NCBI GenBank assembly: GCA_022376515.1 | Contig: WTXI01000141.1 | Span: 31,954 to 95,953, forward strand | DNA length: 64,000 nucleotides | DNA from: Lactifluus volemus | Lineage: Eukaryota; Basidiomycota; Agaricomycetes; Russulales; Russulaceae | Direction of reading: 5' to 3' | Position numbers and translations under genes: made by a program | Shown here: in pieces, positions 10,467 to 24,100 of the stretch | Layout: each line of letters starts with the position of its first letter | Position numbering within the stretch: the first letter of the stretch is position 1 | The notes under the pieces: generated by a model | Databases searched by the model: none | Told to the model about the DNA's origin: nothing | The model's input: the letters and a program-made list of their open reading frames with translations, nothing else

Positions 10467-13400
10467 ATGTCTCTTGCACAACCACATTCGTATGCCAAAG
10501 TCTATTACATTCCTTCTCGCGAAATATTAATCATTGGTACAGCCAAGGTCCTCAAACCCCCGAAATAGGGTACCTCGGACTTCCATTTAATTGTCATTTT
10601 TGCTCACATAATTGCCTTTGACCAGTGCTCAGGTCATCGAAACTCCACAAAGATTTCTCCCTCTCGAGGTGACTGGTACGTAGGTTGGTGATCCCATTCA
10701 GATGTGTCCTATAGTAAGCCCGTTTCCCTGTCAGTACTCAGGGCGCACAATCTTCCTCGTCTCAAGACCGTCTTTGGGAAGAAAAGACGGTTTTATGTCA
10801 CTGTGACCAACGAGGCGAGAACATGGCAGACACGACTTGTTCGAAGCGTGGGACAGCGCGTGGAATGGAACCAGGTTCTGGACTCCTTGTACGAAATCTA
10901 TATTATTTTGTATTATTTATTTTTTTGAGTCTCTTGCAGTGCTGTACTATCACTCTCCCGTGTGACAGCATCTCTTTATGCGAAAAGGGCCATGCGGAAT
11001 GACATCCTTGTTGGAACGCATGAGATACTCTGTGAACCTCAACATGGTTCGTCTTGTTGGGTTCTTACTCGCATTCATATGACTCAGCACGTTGTAGACC
11101 TTGATATTATTTTGAGCCATGATGGCGGTCACTCAACGGAACCAGTCACACTCTTCTTGAAGATCACCGTCTCACCAAATGCGAGTCCCTGCCTGACTGC
11201 TCCGGTCAACACCGTGAACCACACGGCGATCAATTTAGACAGCCCGCCGGTCGTTGAAGGAAATGCTGCGCCTCCTACTGTTCAAGTCAATGGTGAAACT
11301 ACTCAACTAGCGGTTGTCACCGCTCCTCTACTTCCTTTATCCGGGACTAGTGAACTTCCCATTGAGAGCAGTACTTCTGTGCGACCAGCATCAGACAGCC
11401 AGACGGAGATGCCACGCATCGCTCTCCGTCGTGCTGAGGAGGCTGTCAATACGATGGAATCATGGGGCATTGCTGTTGAGGTTGTCAAGCAGGTGATGGA
11501 TGCCGTCGGTCCAATCGCATCAGTATGCCCAAAGCGACTTTGCTTCTTCGCCGAGTTAACTCTCGTTCTCCAGCTGCATCCCTACGCAAGTCTAGCATGG
11601 AGTCTGCTCTCAAAGATTCCCGAGGTGTGTCACCTTGCCTTGTCGGAGCATGCGGGACGTTTATTATTTTTTGTCTTCTCGTTTCTAGACTTTGCTACAG
11701 CAGGTTCAGCGTGACGACAATGTCCGATCATTATTTGAAGTCATATCCGATGCGTTTACGTTTGCAGAAGATGCGGATGCTTTGAGGAGGATCAAGCCAG
11801 AGTCTCTTCAAGCGAAAATCCTTGAGGACATGCTGGAACGGGTCTCGGAAATTAGCAAATTTATTGAATCGTATGCGAAGGATGTGCGAGTCGGTACGTT
11901 GTCCTGAGCCCTTTGGTTTAGTCATTATTAACATACGATTTGCAGGGAAGCGGACTTGGAAGAATATCCGTGGCCAGGTTGACGGGAAAGTCACACAGTA
12001 CCGCGCCATCCTCACCCGACTGCGAGACGATTTTCTTGCGCGTGCTGCTGTCACGACGGAGGTTACTGTGCTTCGAATACAGGACGATGTGAGTAATATT
12101 ATGCCAAACAAGCAGGAGTTGCTCGACTCAATAGCGCGAATATAGCTTAAAGCGATGTCAAACCAAGCACTAGAAGCCGGTGCGTATAATATCAATGGCC
12201 ACGAGATGATGATCTGACGGAGAGCACACAGAATTCGGTTACATAATCAGGGAATTGCCTTATAAGGGAGGCTGGCGATTCGGCGATGAGAAACGTTGTC
12301 TTCCTGGAACACGCGAAGATTTCTTGGATCATATCTTCAAGTGGGTTGAGAATCCCGAATCCGAACGAGGCCTCGTGCTCTTTGGCCAAGCAGGCACTGG
12401 AAAGTCCTCAATAGCGCACGAAGTCGCACGCCATTTCGAGGAGAAGTGTCTCGGATCTTACTTCGCCTTCGTTCGGAAGGAGGGTTCCAAAGACGAGGCA
12501 TACAAGCTTTTCACGACACTTGCCTGTGATCTCTCCAACAGCTATCCTGCGTTCAAATCCGCCCTCGGGAGGATCCTTAATGATCATCTGTCGCTCCGTG
12601 GTACCCGAGACCGTCGTACCCTTTTTGAACGACTCATCCTCGAACCGCTCAAGAACCTACAAATTCGTGATCCAATCCTTATCGTAATCGATGGATTGGA
12701 CGAGAGTGGAGATGCGAGTGGCACCAAAGGATTACACACGTTCCTTGCTGAACATCTTCTCGACCTCCCTTCAAAATTCCGTATTCTTATCACATCAAGG
12801 CCGGACGATGGCATCGAAGCTGCGTTTTCTGATGCACTATCTGTCCACACCCTCTACATGGATGATGACAAACTTTCTGCGAAAACGGAGGACGATATTC
12901 TCGCGTACTTTCAGGACGCGCTCCATCCAGACACTTTCAAAGACTATGGCGTGAAACTATCAAAGACATCGGAGGGCCTGTTCCAGTGGGCTTCTGTTGC
13001 ATGCGGATTCATAAACAACCCCCCTGATAGTTTCGGCTTCAGTGAGAAAAAGGTCGTACAGCGCTTGTTGGGACACTCTCGAGATCGTGATGGACAAGAT
13101 CCGTTGGAACAGTTATACCAAGAAGTTCTCGAGGGATATTTCAAATCGCCTGCAGCACAGATGTTATTTCGATCCGTGATGGGACAAATTTTTGCCGCGA
13201 TCGAACCCCTCACCACCAGTTCCCTGATTTCCCTGCGTCGACATGCACCCAAATATGATCCGGAGGATCCAGACCCCGAAGATTCAGATCAGGTTCTCAA
13301 AATGCTCGGTCATCTTGGCTCGGTGCTGAGCAATATCACTTCATCTGATGGAAAGCGACCGATCGTTCCTCTCCATACTTCATTCCGTGACTTTCTAGCA

Positions 13401-16110
13401 GATGAGAAGAGTGGGGCATTTCATGTCGACTTCGGCAAGGCCCACCGTCGGTTGGCACATTCCTGTCTTAGTTTAATGCTCGATAACCTCAAGTTCAATA
13501 TTTGTAAACTGGAGTCGTCATATCTCGCGAACAAGGATGTCCCAGATTTGGAATCTCGAATTTCCGAGCACATTCCGTCCGCTCTATCGTATGCCTGCAT
13601 TTTTTGGGACGACCATCTAGAACACGTTGCTTTCGAACGAGATCTCTTCATGAGACTTCGATCCCTGTTCGAGACAAAGTTTCTGTTCTGGCTAGAAGTG
13701 CTTAGCATGAAGAACAGTGTGGCCCTTGCATCGCCAGCAATGGCATCTCTGAAGATGTGGTTGCAGCGGAAGGTGGGTACATCCTATAATTATAAATGGC
13801 ATGTAGTGACTATTTCGTAAAATCACAGCAGCCCCAAAAGGACGTGGAGAATCTCCTGGAATTGGTGAACGATGCGTTCGCATTTGTTCGGTATTTCGGG
13901 ATGGCAATAGCAAGAAGTGCCCCGCATATATATATATCTTCTCTGCCTTTCGCACCATCCTCTTCCCGCATTATCAAGCATTACCATCACTTATTCCCCC
14001 ACACATTATCTTTGGAGCGCGGGCAATTGTCTCATTGGCCAGCATTGGAAATGGTGATTCAAGCCCATGAAGAGCCGATCAATTCCGTTGCATTCTCGCC
14101 AAATGGGCAGCGGATAGCCTCAGGCTCGGAAGACCACACGATTCGGGTGTGGGATGCCACGACGGGAGAGCTTGTAGCGGGCCCGTTTGCCAAGCACACC
14201 GATATGGTCCTTTCTGTTGGATTCTCGCCGGACGGACAGCGGATTGTCTCGGCCTCGAGAGATCGCACGATTTGCGTGTGGGATGCCGCAACAGGAGATG
14301 TCGTTGCGGGACCGTTCATTGGACATAGTGGTGGGTCAGATCTGTTGCGTTCTCGCCAGACGGGCAGCGCATCGCGTCTGCCTCGTACGATCACACGATC
14401 CGCATATGGAATGCAACAACAGGAGAGGTCGTTGTAGGCCCGTTTACTGGACACACGGCTCCGGTCAAGTCTGTTGTATTCTCCCCGGACGGGAAGCGCA
14501 TTGCCTCGGCATCGCATGATCGCACAATCCGCCTGTGGGATTCTGCAGTAGGAGAGATCGTAGCAGGCCCATTTACTGGACACACTGAACCAGTCAAATC
14601 TGTTGCCTTTTCACCGAACGGGGAGCACATTGCCTCGGCCTCGGAAGATCACACTATTCGTGTTTGGAATTCTGCAACAGGAGAGATCATGACGGGCCCG
14701 TTTAATGGACACACCTCTGCAGTCTGTTCTGTTGCATTCTCACCTGATGGGCGGCATATCGCCTCCGCCTCGGCCGATCGCACAATTCGTGTGTGGGATG
14801 CTGCAACAGGAGATATCATTGCGGGCCCGTTTACTGGTCACGCCAATTCAGTCTTTTCTATTGCGCTCTCACCGGACGGACAGCGCATCGCCTCAGCCTC
14901 ACTAGATCGCACGATTCGTGTGTGGGACTCCACAACAAGAGAGGCCGTAGCAGATCCGTTTACTGGACACACCCACTCGGTCTTTTCTATTGCGGTCTCG
15001 CCGGACGGGCAGCATATTGCCTCGGCCTCAGCAGATCACACGATTTGTATTTGGGATGCCACAACTGGAGAGGTCACAGCAGGCCCGTTTACTGGACACA
15101 CCGGTTGGGTTACTGGTGTTTCGTTCTCACCAGACGGGCAGCGAATCGCTTCGGGATCGAACGATCACACGATCCGTGTGTGGGATGCAGCAACGGGAGA
15201 GGCCGTAATGGACCCATTTACAGGACACAATGGTTGGACCATGTCAGTTGTATTTTCACCGGACGGGCAGTGCATCGCTTCGAGCTCGCTAGACCTCACG
15301 ATTCGTGTGTGGGATGCTGCAACAGGAGAGGTTGTAGCCGGCCCATTTACTGGACACACCGATGGTGTCTACTCCATTGCGTTCTCATCAGACGGGCAGC
15401 GCATTGCCTCAGCTTCCATCGATCGCACGATTCGTGTGTGGGATGCAGGAACAGGAGAGGTTGTAGCCGGGCCATTTATTGGGCATAGCGACCGGGTCAG
15501 TTTTGTTAGATTCTCGCCGAACGGGGAGCGCATTGCTTCAGCCTCAAAAGACTGCACGATTCGCGTGTGGGATGCCGCAACAGGAGCACTTGTGGCCGGC
15601 CCATTTACTGGACATACAAGTGGGGTCAACTCTGTTGCATTCTCACCAGATGGGCAGCACATTGCCTCGGGCTCTGAAGATCGTACGATTTGCGTGTGGG
15701 ATGCAACAACAGGAGATATCGTGGCGGGCCCATTTACTGGACACACCGATCCAGTCGATTCTGTTGCATTCTTGCCGGATGGACAACGGATCGCCTCGGC
15801 CTCAATAGATTGCACGATTCGCATGTGGCATGTCGGAACACTGTGCACCGCCTCGGCCTCGCGAAGTCGCGCGATTCATGGGGACAAGCGCAGAACGGAA
15901 GATATTGACAAGTTCCCGGTCAATAATGATGGATGGGTGTGTGGGGAGAATGGAGAGCTTCTTTTGTGGATTCCCCAGATTCACCAGCCATATTTCAATA
16001 GGTCCAACACTGTATGGATTGCAGGCAGAAACTATACCCAGTTTGATTTCTCAAACTTTGTCCATGGATCGAATTGGGCTATGGTACATGTTCCTAGTTC
16101 ATCTAGCTAG
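10467..16110 (+). CDS. NLR2: C2-helical-NACHT-WD40 protein with one frameshift
   Basis: The exon model is 10467-10499, 10543-10569, 10633-10675, 10735-10888, 10940-11046, 11098-11624, 11689-11893, 11946-12088, 12146-12179, 12232-13772 and 13832-16110. From the fourth exon on, all exon lengths equal those of NLR5 except the last, which is 2,279 instead of 2,280 nt. One base is missing near 14,330-14,336 in WD40 repeat 3 (AGTGGTGGGTC here, AGTAATGGGGTC in NLR3), so the frame is lost and stops at 14,437. The other frame then stays open to 16,110. Domains: C2-like (LRAHNLPRL and VEWNQVLDS), helical linker, Walker A GQAGTGKSS, Walker B LIVIDGLDES, then WD40. The first three exons are tentative. 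It is either a young pseudogene or carries an assembly error. Confidence 0.75.
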
Positions 16111-16247
16111 AGTCGGTACATTATGTATGTATGCTATCCCAGAATTCACCGGCAGAGGTAGCACCAGTGAATCTATGATTATAATTCATCAGGGGTGTGT
16201 CGAAGTCTTGAGTCTTGGGAAGATGTTCGTGTTATCCGGCAATATCA

Positions 16248-16257
16248 GTCACGTGAC
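16248..16257. promoter_or_regulatory. GTCACGTGAC palindrome after NLR2
   Basis: A perfect copy of the palindrome seen at the same relative place after NLR3 and NLR5, between the convergent NLR and RhoGEF-fragment ends. Role unknown. Confidence 0.4.
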
Positions 16258-16515
16258 CCAACCAGTTGGGCAGATTGTCCCAGGTGACGATTTGCGCATG
16301 CGACATCACGGACTTCTTGGTGGAGTCAATTTCCCCAATCTGATTCCATCCAAAATCCAGGCACACACACCAGTACTTTCTTGACATACATATATGAACA
16401 GAGGGGCCGCGAATCAAGTACCTATCATAATGAGAGCAACGAAGAGTTCGTTTAAGGGTGGGGGAGAAGGAGGGAGGTGTATAGTAGGGGCTCGTCTGTC
16501 TGTTCTGTTCGCGAT

Positions 16516-19169
16516 TTATGGTGAGCCATTCAGGGTAGGATGAAGGAAAGACGAGTGCTGCGTTGGCGACGCCAGCCTTTCAGGGAGGAAGGGTGGTACA
16601 GTCGGGATCAACTCGAAGATATGCTGTCCCGTACCATGCGCAGGTCCGCCTGAACCAGGGCGCCCTTGTGGTACGTCTTCTGTGCGCATGACCCCATGCA
16701 CCCGCGCCTCTTGTGATGGCGCCTCTTCCCAGCTTCCATTTGGGCCTGGAGCAGGGAGTGGTAATGACGCCCCACGCCCGTCCCAAATGCATCGCAGGTC
16801 ATGGCTCGGAATAATCTGGCACAGTCGTCCAATTTCAACATGTCGCACTTCGATGAACCGCGAGTCGAAGATCAGGATGTATGGAGGGTGCCATGCGACA
16901 TGCTCTGCGGTACCCTCCTACTCGATCGTACCCTTCGTGCGACTTGGGTCCCCATGTCGATTCACATACAACCCGAATTCTGCGAAGAAAGATGAGCATC
17001 AAGAGAGGAAGCGAAAGTACATGAAGAATTACCATCGTAGCACAGCAGGAACTCGTTCTCGCTAGACCGGAACATACCCATTGGACGACATGACTGGCGT
17101 CGTTTAGCGAGCTTCTCGTGACGAGGATCGTCACGTTGTGAAATAGTTACGCTCTTGAAACTGCAGATAACGGATCAGACATGAAACGCGTAAATGAGGT
17201 ACGAAGAGAGAAAGACTGACTCGGAGAGATCCATGATCTCAAAGCCCTTTGTGCAGAGAATGGCGATCCTGTCTTTCAAGAAGATGAGGTTATACGATTC
17301 TGACGGGAGGAAGAAGTCCTGTCAAGTGGTGTCAACAGTGGGGTTCGTTCCCGGAGGTCGGAGAACGTATACGTACTCGGTAGACTCGGAACCACTCTGA
17401 GCGAGGTTGGCGCCAGCCAAGTCGGGAGCTGAGAGATACGGGAGCTTTTGTTCTCTCGTTGATCTTGCCAACAACGGGCTCGAGTACGCGAAAAACACTA
17501 TCAAGCTAACCGCCACGTGAGATTGACTGAGGGGACAACTAGGAGAGAACTTTACCCGTTTCTTCTTCATGTAAATGACAAGGGTGCGTCCTCCAAGACT
17601 CCCAACGCTGAAAAAGTGTGAACCATTGAGCTTCTGGGGCGATGTGTTTGCAGTATTTGGAGATGAAGGTACGAGTGCCTCAATATGGTATACAAAGAGC
17701 GACTGAAAAAAAAAATCGAATTTATAATAATAAATAAAACTCCGAGGTAGGTAAAATAGAAAGGGTCTTTTCCCCTTTCACCTTGTCGGCAAGAACGAGG
17801 ATAATTCCGAAGTTCTCTAACATCGCACATTGCGTAACCATCTGTGCAACACCCTGCGCATGGCTGCAAGGTGATTTGAGTATACAGAACAGCATCACGG
17901 CAACTCGAAAAAAAAACACCCTCACATCGAGAATCGTGCCGGTAGCCGATCCAGACACCCTCCGCGCAACCGACCGCGAGAGCGCGGCCATCAGCGTTAG
18001 CTAGAAACGAGCAAATTTAGCAACCATGCTTTTTGTCTAAGCCGAGGCTTGCTTACTAAACGGCACGGAGCAGGTGACCTTCCCAGTAAACGCAATCTCC
18101 GTATTCCACGACTGATTCCCCGGTGGCGAGAGCATAGACGGGACAACAAAGGTGTCCGAGCTGAGCGTCTCGACTTCGAACACCTTGTTCGACTTCTGCA
18201 CGACCTTGCGCAACCCAATCGCTTCCTGAGGCTTCTCCTTCCAATCGGATCGGGCCTGAGTCGATTCGGCGTACACAGCGTACAGCCCTCCGAGTCGGCC
18301 AGTGTGGCACGGATACACGGCGCGGGAGTCGGTCACCGGTTCCGGGTTGACACCTGGGGTGTTTACTTGTGCTGCATCGCCCTTACCTCCGCCAAATCCA
18401 CAGAGCAGGCCAATGCCACGCTGTGTGGGGGGTCGGTAAAGTTTGCAAGGGTCAACAGATCCAGGGGAATAGGCTGGATTATAAAGTCAGCTTCAGCACG
18501 CAGATAAAGTAAGGACGGAAATATATACTCGGCGGTTGACATACTTTGTGATACCATCCTTCTCTTTGTCATCACCACTGTGCGCAATCACAATTAGCAA
18601 CCATAGTGCGACGTCTCTCCTCCATTTTTGTTGGACTTAGAGTAATTGTCGAACAACAGAGCAAACAGTTCGCACCCATCCACTCCATTCGAATCCCGTA
18701 TCCGGCTGACGTAGGAGTTTTCCTGTGTAAATAAGCGACCGATTTTCGGCCAACAAATCCATATCCTACAACAGACAGTTTCTCACCCGGCTGACGCGAG
18801 TTGGGGAGGACAGACTACTCACCACCATCTCGCCGGGCTTGAACACCAAATTCGAATTGTACCGCCACAACTCGACCTTCTGATTCGCGGACGTGACATT
18901 TCCTTGAGCAGCGATTTGATGACTTCGATGACCTGAGGAATGCTCTCGTGGTCCCGGTGACCCTCGGTGCTGGCTTCCATTATGCCCTTCAGCAATAGCT
19001 CGTACCGCGCGAGACGTGGGATCGGTCGGTTCACAAAGTTCTTTATCTCGAGGCGGTTTGCATCCGAATGACGCATACATTGCTGTAGGCAAAACCCAAA
19101 AAAAAAAGGATGACTCCATACACGCACGGAGGCCATGATAGCGAAACACGAACCTCCACAAATGCTGAG
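16516..19169 (-). pseudogene. RhoGEF 3' fragment (part of DH2, PH, CNH), spacer B
   Basis: On the minus strand this corresponds to 48,975-51,677 of the intact RhoGEF: the end of the second DH domain (RYELLLKGIMEAS), the PH region and the whole CNH domain to the LNGSP stop. It has no start, no DEP and no first DH. Similarity ends at GCTGAG (19,164-19,169), after which unrelated spacer sequence follows. Relative to the parent it lacks about 12 bp in the DH-PH linker near 18,900 and about 9 bp next to the breakpoint. Introns are kept. It is a truncated duplicate, tail-to-tail with NLR2; 16,111-16,515 is the shared 3' flank. Confidence 0.85.
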
Positions 19170-21100
19170 TGCTAAAAGTCCCAGCGAATGCCAGGTAGCG
19201 GCATTATGTGACGCGCGATGCTGATACTCAGGGGGGTGTCGGGATGGGACCAGTCTGGATCCGGTGAACATGAGAAAGTCACCCCGAAAATGGCTCGATC
19301 ATGTTGTGAAGCCGGTGTGGTAGTGATAGCATGCACGGACCACGGCGGTTTGGATCTTTCAAGTTGGGTTGGTCCGCTTAGTCATTACTTGAACCTCGCC
19401 TTTGCCTATCCTCGCCCTCAGTTTTCCTCAATGCGATCTCACAGCCACTGAGGCTCAGTACCGTCAACATGGTCGTGGGAATCACCTCTGGAGGCACGAG
19501 CCACGAAGGCTGGGATCGCCCACCTGGTGCCCACGCCTGTCCCCATCCCCATCTCACCCAGCCCATGCCCGCCTGCTGACGGCTGCCCTGATTCATCCTT
19601 TTGTCCGTGTCTACATTTCTGTCCACCTCAGCTGTTGACACCCGCATTTCCCGACTTGTCCATCCCTTCCCGCCTGCTAACACCTGCCTGCCAGCACCCT
19701 CCCGTGACTCCCATCGATGCTCCGACAGTGACATAAATCAGCCATTGGAGCGTGCAAACTCGTATCACATTCAAGTGTCACCACTAGCAGTCGTATCTCA
19801 CGTCAAACACGGCCCGGGTGGCACACACACACCATCACGAACTCGGAACCGTTCCGACCAATGCTCGCTTACGGAGCTCGAGCCTCACGCCACTCGCTCT
19901 ATGCATGATATTAGGAACAACGAATGCAACAACTCCACGAGGTCAGCGATGATGGGTCAGGGACGGAGGACGAAAGGAAGAAAAGGGGCGAGGATAGTAT
20001 GAAAGGGAAAACGCGGCGTTTCAAAGGTAGCAGTCACGCAGGCGTCGAAAAGGAGCTAATCGAAGATCTTAGGAGTGTCAATCCGAGTGACGCGGGCAAG
20101 AGAACGAGTGGATGTTGATCAGAAAGAGAAGCCGGTAATTGTAATCCATGGCAGATCCACAAGAAGCACCTCCGAATTCCAGTTTAAGGAATGTCAGTGC
20201 TGGAAATGGCACTTGTTGGACACTCGAGATCATGTTATCACTGAAGAGGACTCTCCATTTCCTTGTCCGTATCTCTGACCATGATACGCTCGTTTTCGCA
20301 TTAGATTCAAGATACAATTCAAGACGATGCGGAAACGCAAACACCGTGTATCGCCATCTTCGGCAAACGCAGATGACCCTTCCTAGCGGCGACACACCAA
20401 GTCCTTGTCCGCATGGAGTGTGGGCACTCCCTTGGTGAACGAATCCCAGGCCTTAATCCCTTGTCTTAGTAGTACCTCAGTTCGAGTTGTATTATGTATT
20501 GTAATTAAAAGTTTGTCTGCCGCTTGCGCAAGGGTCTGCGTAGAGCGAAACGCATTTGGAAGGAGGGGGCCCCAATCTCCCTTTGGGCCAGATTGCCTCT
20601 AGGCGCAGTATATATGATAGTATTCCGGTACAGTATTCAACACCCAGAACGCCTGGCTCCTAGAAAACAACTCGACTCGTGCCCAAGCGCCTGCGTAGCA
20701 AGGCGATCTTGCCATGGTCTTCGCGCCATACCTCTAGCAACTTTTCGAGGATGAACCATCTAGCGCCTGTCTGTCTTGCGGACGGGGGAGAATGCGCCAT
20801 ACTCGTCCCACTGTAGTGTTGAGAGCCGCAAGAAATGGACAGTCTCAGAATGTTTGACGGACGAAGTGGGTGGTTTCCGGGATTGATCGCCAAATGCCTG
20901 GAGCGTACGATACCACTGAGAGTGAGATACGCTCACAGACCGATCATAACTCTGAGTCAATTATGAGATGTGGATACTCTAGACTCTAGAGAGGTGACAG
21001 CGCCAAGCCCGATGCCACGCCACATTGTGTTTGTTCCAATCAGGAAGTTGTCGACATGCGGAATGCACGTTGTTGCCTCAACCTCTCACCCTCAACTACG
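19170..21100. other. Spacer B upstream of NLR3
   Basis: The region begins TGCTAAAAG immediately after the RhoGEF breakpoint and matches 7,982 onward in spacer A. It has the C-rich tract (about 19,510-19,720), an uninterrupted version of the LTR target site near 19,660, the same unrecognised short frames (19,741-20,118) and AT-rich promoter-like sequence near 20,608. No intact gene is seen. Confidence 0.5.
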
Positions 21101-24100
21101 ATGGCTCTTGCACAACCAGATTCGTATGTCAATTACATTCCATCTCGCTCAATATTAATCATTACTACAGTCGAGGTCCTCAAAACCCCGGAATATGGTA
21201 CATCAGTCACTTCCATTTAATTGTCATTTTTGCTCACATAATTGCCTTTGAACAGTGCTCAGGTCATCGAAACTCAACGAAACCTTCCCCCCTCGAGGTG
21301 ACTGGTACGTATATTAGTGATCCCACTGAGATGTGTCCTAAGCCTATTTCCCCTGTCAGTCCTCAGGGCGCACAATCTTCCTCGTCTCAAGACCGTCTTT
21401 GGGAAGAAAAGACGGTTTTATGTCACTGTGACCCATGAGGCGAGAACATGGCAGACACGACCTGTTCGAAGCGTGGGACAGCGCGTGGAATGGAACCAGG
21501 TTCTGGACTCCTTGTACGAAATCTATATTTTTTTAATTTTCTTTTTACAATTGATTCTCTTGCAGTGCCATACTATCACTCTCCCGTGTGATAACATCTC
21601 TTTATGCGAAACGGACCATGCAGAATGACATCCTTATTGGAAGACATGAGTTACTCTGTGAACCTCAACATGGTTCGTCTTGTTGGATTCTTACTCGCAT
21701 TCCTATGATTTAGCACGCTGGATGTAGAACTTGATATTATTTTGAGCCATGATGGCGGTCATTCAACAGAGCCGGTCACACTCTTCTTGAAGATCACCGT
21801 CTCACCAAATGCGAGTCCCTCTCTGACTGCTCCGGTCAACACCGTGAACCACACAGCGATCGATTTGGACATCCCGCCGGTCGTTGAAGGAAATGCCGTG
21901 CCTCCTATTGTTCAAGATAACGGTGAATCCATCCAACCAGCGGTAGTCACCGCTCCTCTACTTCCTTTATCCGGGACCAGTGACCTTCCCATTGAGAGCG
22001 GTACTTCTGTGCGACCAGCATCGGACAGCCAGACGGAGATGCCACGCATCGCTCTCCGTCGTGCCGAGGAGGCTGTAAATACAATGGAATCGTGGGGAAT
22101 TGCTGTTGGGGTTGTCAAGCAGGTGATGGATGCCGTCGGTCCAATCGCATCAGTATGCCCAAAGCTATTTTGCTTCTTCGACGAGTTAACTTCCGTTCTC
22201 CAGCTGCATCCCTACGCAAGTCTAGCATGGAGTCTGCTCTCAAAGATTCCCGAGGTGTGTCACCCTGCGTTGTCGGAGCATGCGGGACGTTCATTCATTT
22301 GTGTCTCGTTTCTAGACTTTGCTAAAGCAGGTTCAGCGTGACGACAATGTGCGATCATTATTTGAAGCCATATGCGATGGGTTTGCGTTTGCAAATGATG
22401 CGGACGCTTTGAGGAGGATCAATCCGGAGTCTCTTCAAGCGAAAATCCTTGAGGACATGCTGGAACGGGTCTCGGAAATTAGTAAATTTATTGAATCATA
22501 TGCGAAGGATGTACGAGTCGGTACGTTATCCTGAGCGTTTTGGTCAGTCATCGTCAACATAGGATTTGCAGGAAAGCGGACTTGGAAGAATATCCGTGGC
22601 CAGGTTGACGGGAAGGTCACACAGTATCGCACCATCCTCATCCGACTGCGAGATGATTTTCTTGCGTGTGCTGCTGTCACCACAGAAGTTACTGTGCTTC
22701 GAATGCAGGATGACATGAGTCGAATCCAGGACGACGTGAGTGATATTGTTCCAGACAGGCACGAGTTGCTCGACTCAATACTTAAAATACACAGCTTAAG
22801 GCGATGTCAAACCAAGGATCAGAAGCTGGTACGTAACTCAAATGCCATAGATCGTCCAATTGTCGATCTGAGAAGGGACCAACAGAAACGGGTGCTTTAA
22901 TCAGAGAACTGCCATATAAGGGAGGTTGGAAATTCGGTGATGAAAAGCGCTGTCTTCCTGGAACACGCGAAGATTTCTTGGATCATATCTTCAAGTGGGT
23001 CGAGAATCCTGAATCCGAACGTGCGCTCGTGCTCTTCGGCCAAGCAGGCACTGGAAAGTCCTCGATAGCACATGAAGTCGCACGGCACTTCGAGAAAAAG
23101 TGTCTCGGATCTTACTTCGCCTTCATTAGGAAGGAAGGATCCAAAGACGAGGCATACCAACTTTTCACGACACTTGCCTGCGATCTCTCCAACAGTTATC
23201 CTGCGTTCAAATTCGCCCTCGGGAGGGTCCTGAAGGATAATCTGTCACTCCGTGGTACCCGAGACCGTCGTACCCTTTTTGAACGGCTTATCCTCGAACC
23301 GCTCAAGCACCTACAAATTCGTGATCCAATTCTTATCGTAATCGATGGATTGGACGAGAGTGGAGATGCGAGCGGCACCAAAGGATTACACACCTTCCTT
23401 GCTGATCATCTTCTCGACCTCCCTTCAAAATTCCGTATTCTCATCACATCAAGGCCGGACGATGGAATCGAATCTGCATTGGCCGAAGCACTATCTGTCC
23501 ACACTCTCTACATGGATGATGACAAACTTTCTGCGAAAACGGAGCAAGATATTCTCGCGTACTTTCAGGACGCGCTCCGTCCGGACGCTTTCAAAGACTA
23601 TGGCGTGAAACTATCAAAGGCGGCGGAGGGCCTGTTCCAGTGGGCTTCCGTTGCATGCGGATTCATAAACAACCCCCTGATAGTTTCGGCTTCAGTGAGA
23701 AAAAGGTCGTACAGCGCTTGTTGGGACACTCTCGAGATCGGGATGGACAAGATCCGTTGGAACAGTTATACGAAGAAGTTCTCGAGGGATATTTCAAGTC
23801 GCCTGCTTCACAGATGCTATTTCGATCCGTGATGGGACAAGTTTTTGCTGCGATCGAGCCCCTCACCACCAGTTCCCTGATTTCCCTGCGTCGATATGCA
23901 CCCAAAGATGATCCCGAGGATCCTGACCCCGAAGATTCAGATCAGGTTCTCAAAATGCTCGGTCATCTTGGCTCGGTGCTGAGCAATGTCACTTCATCTG
24001 ATGGAATGCGACCGGTCGTTCCTCTCCATACTTCATTCCGTGACTTTCTAGCAGATGAGAAGAGTGGGGCATTTCATGTCGACTTCGGCAAGGCCCACCG

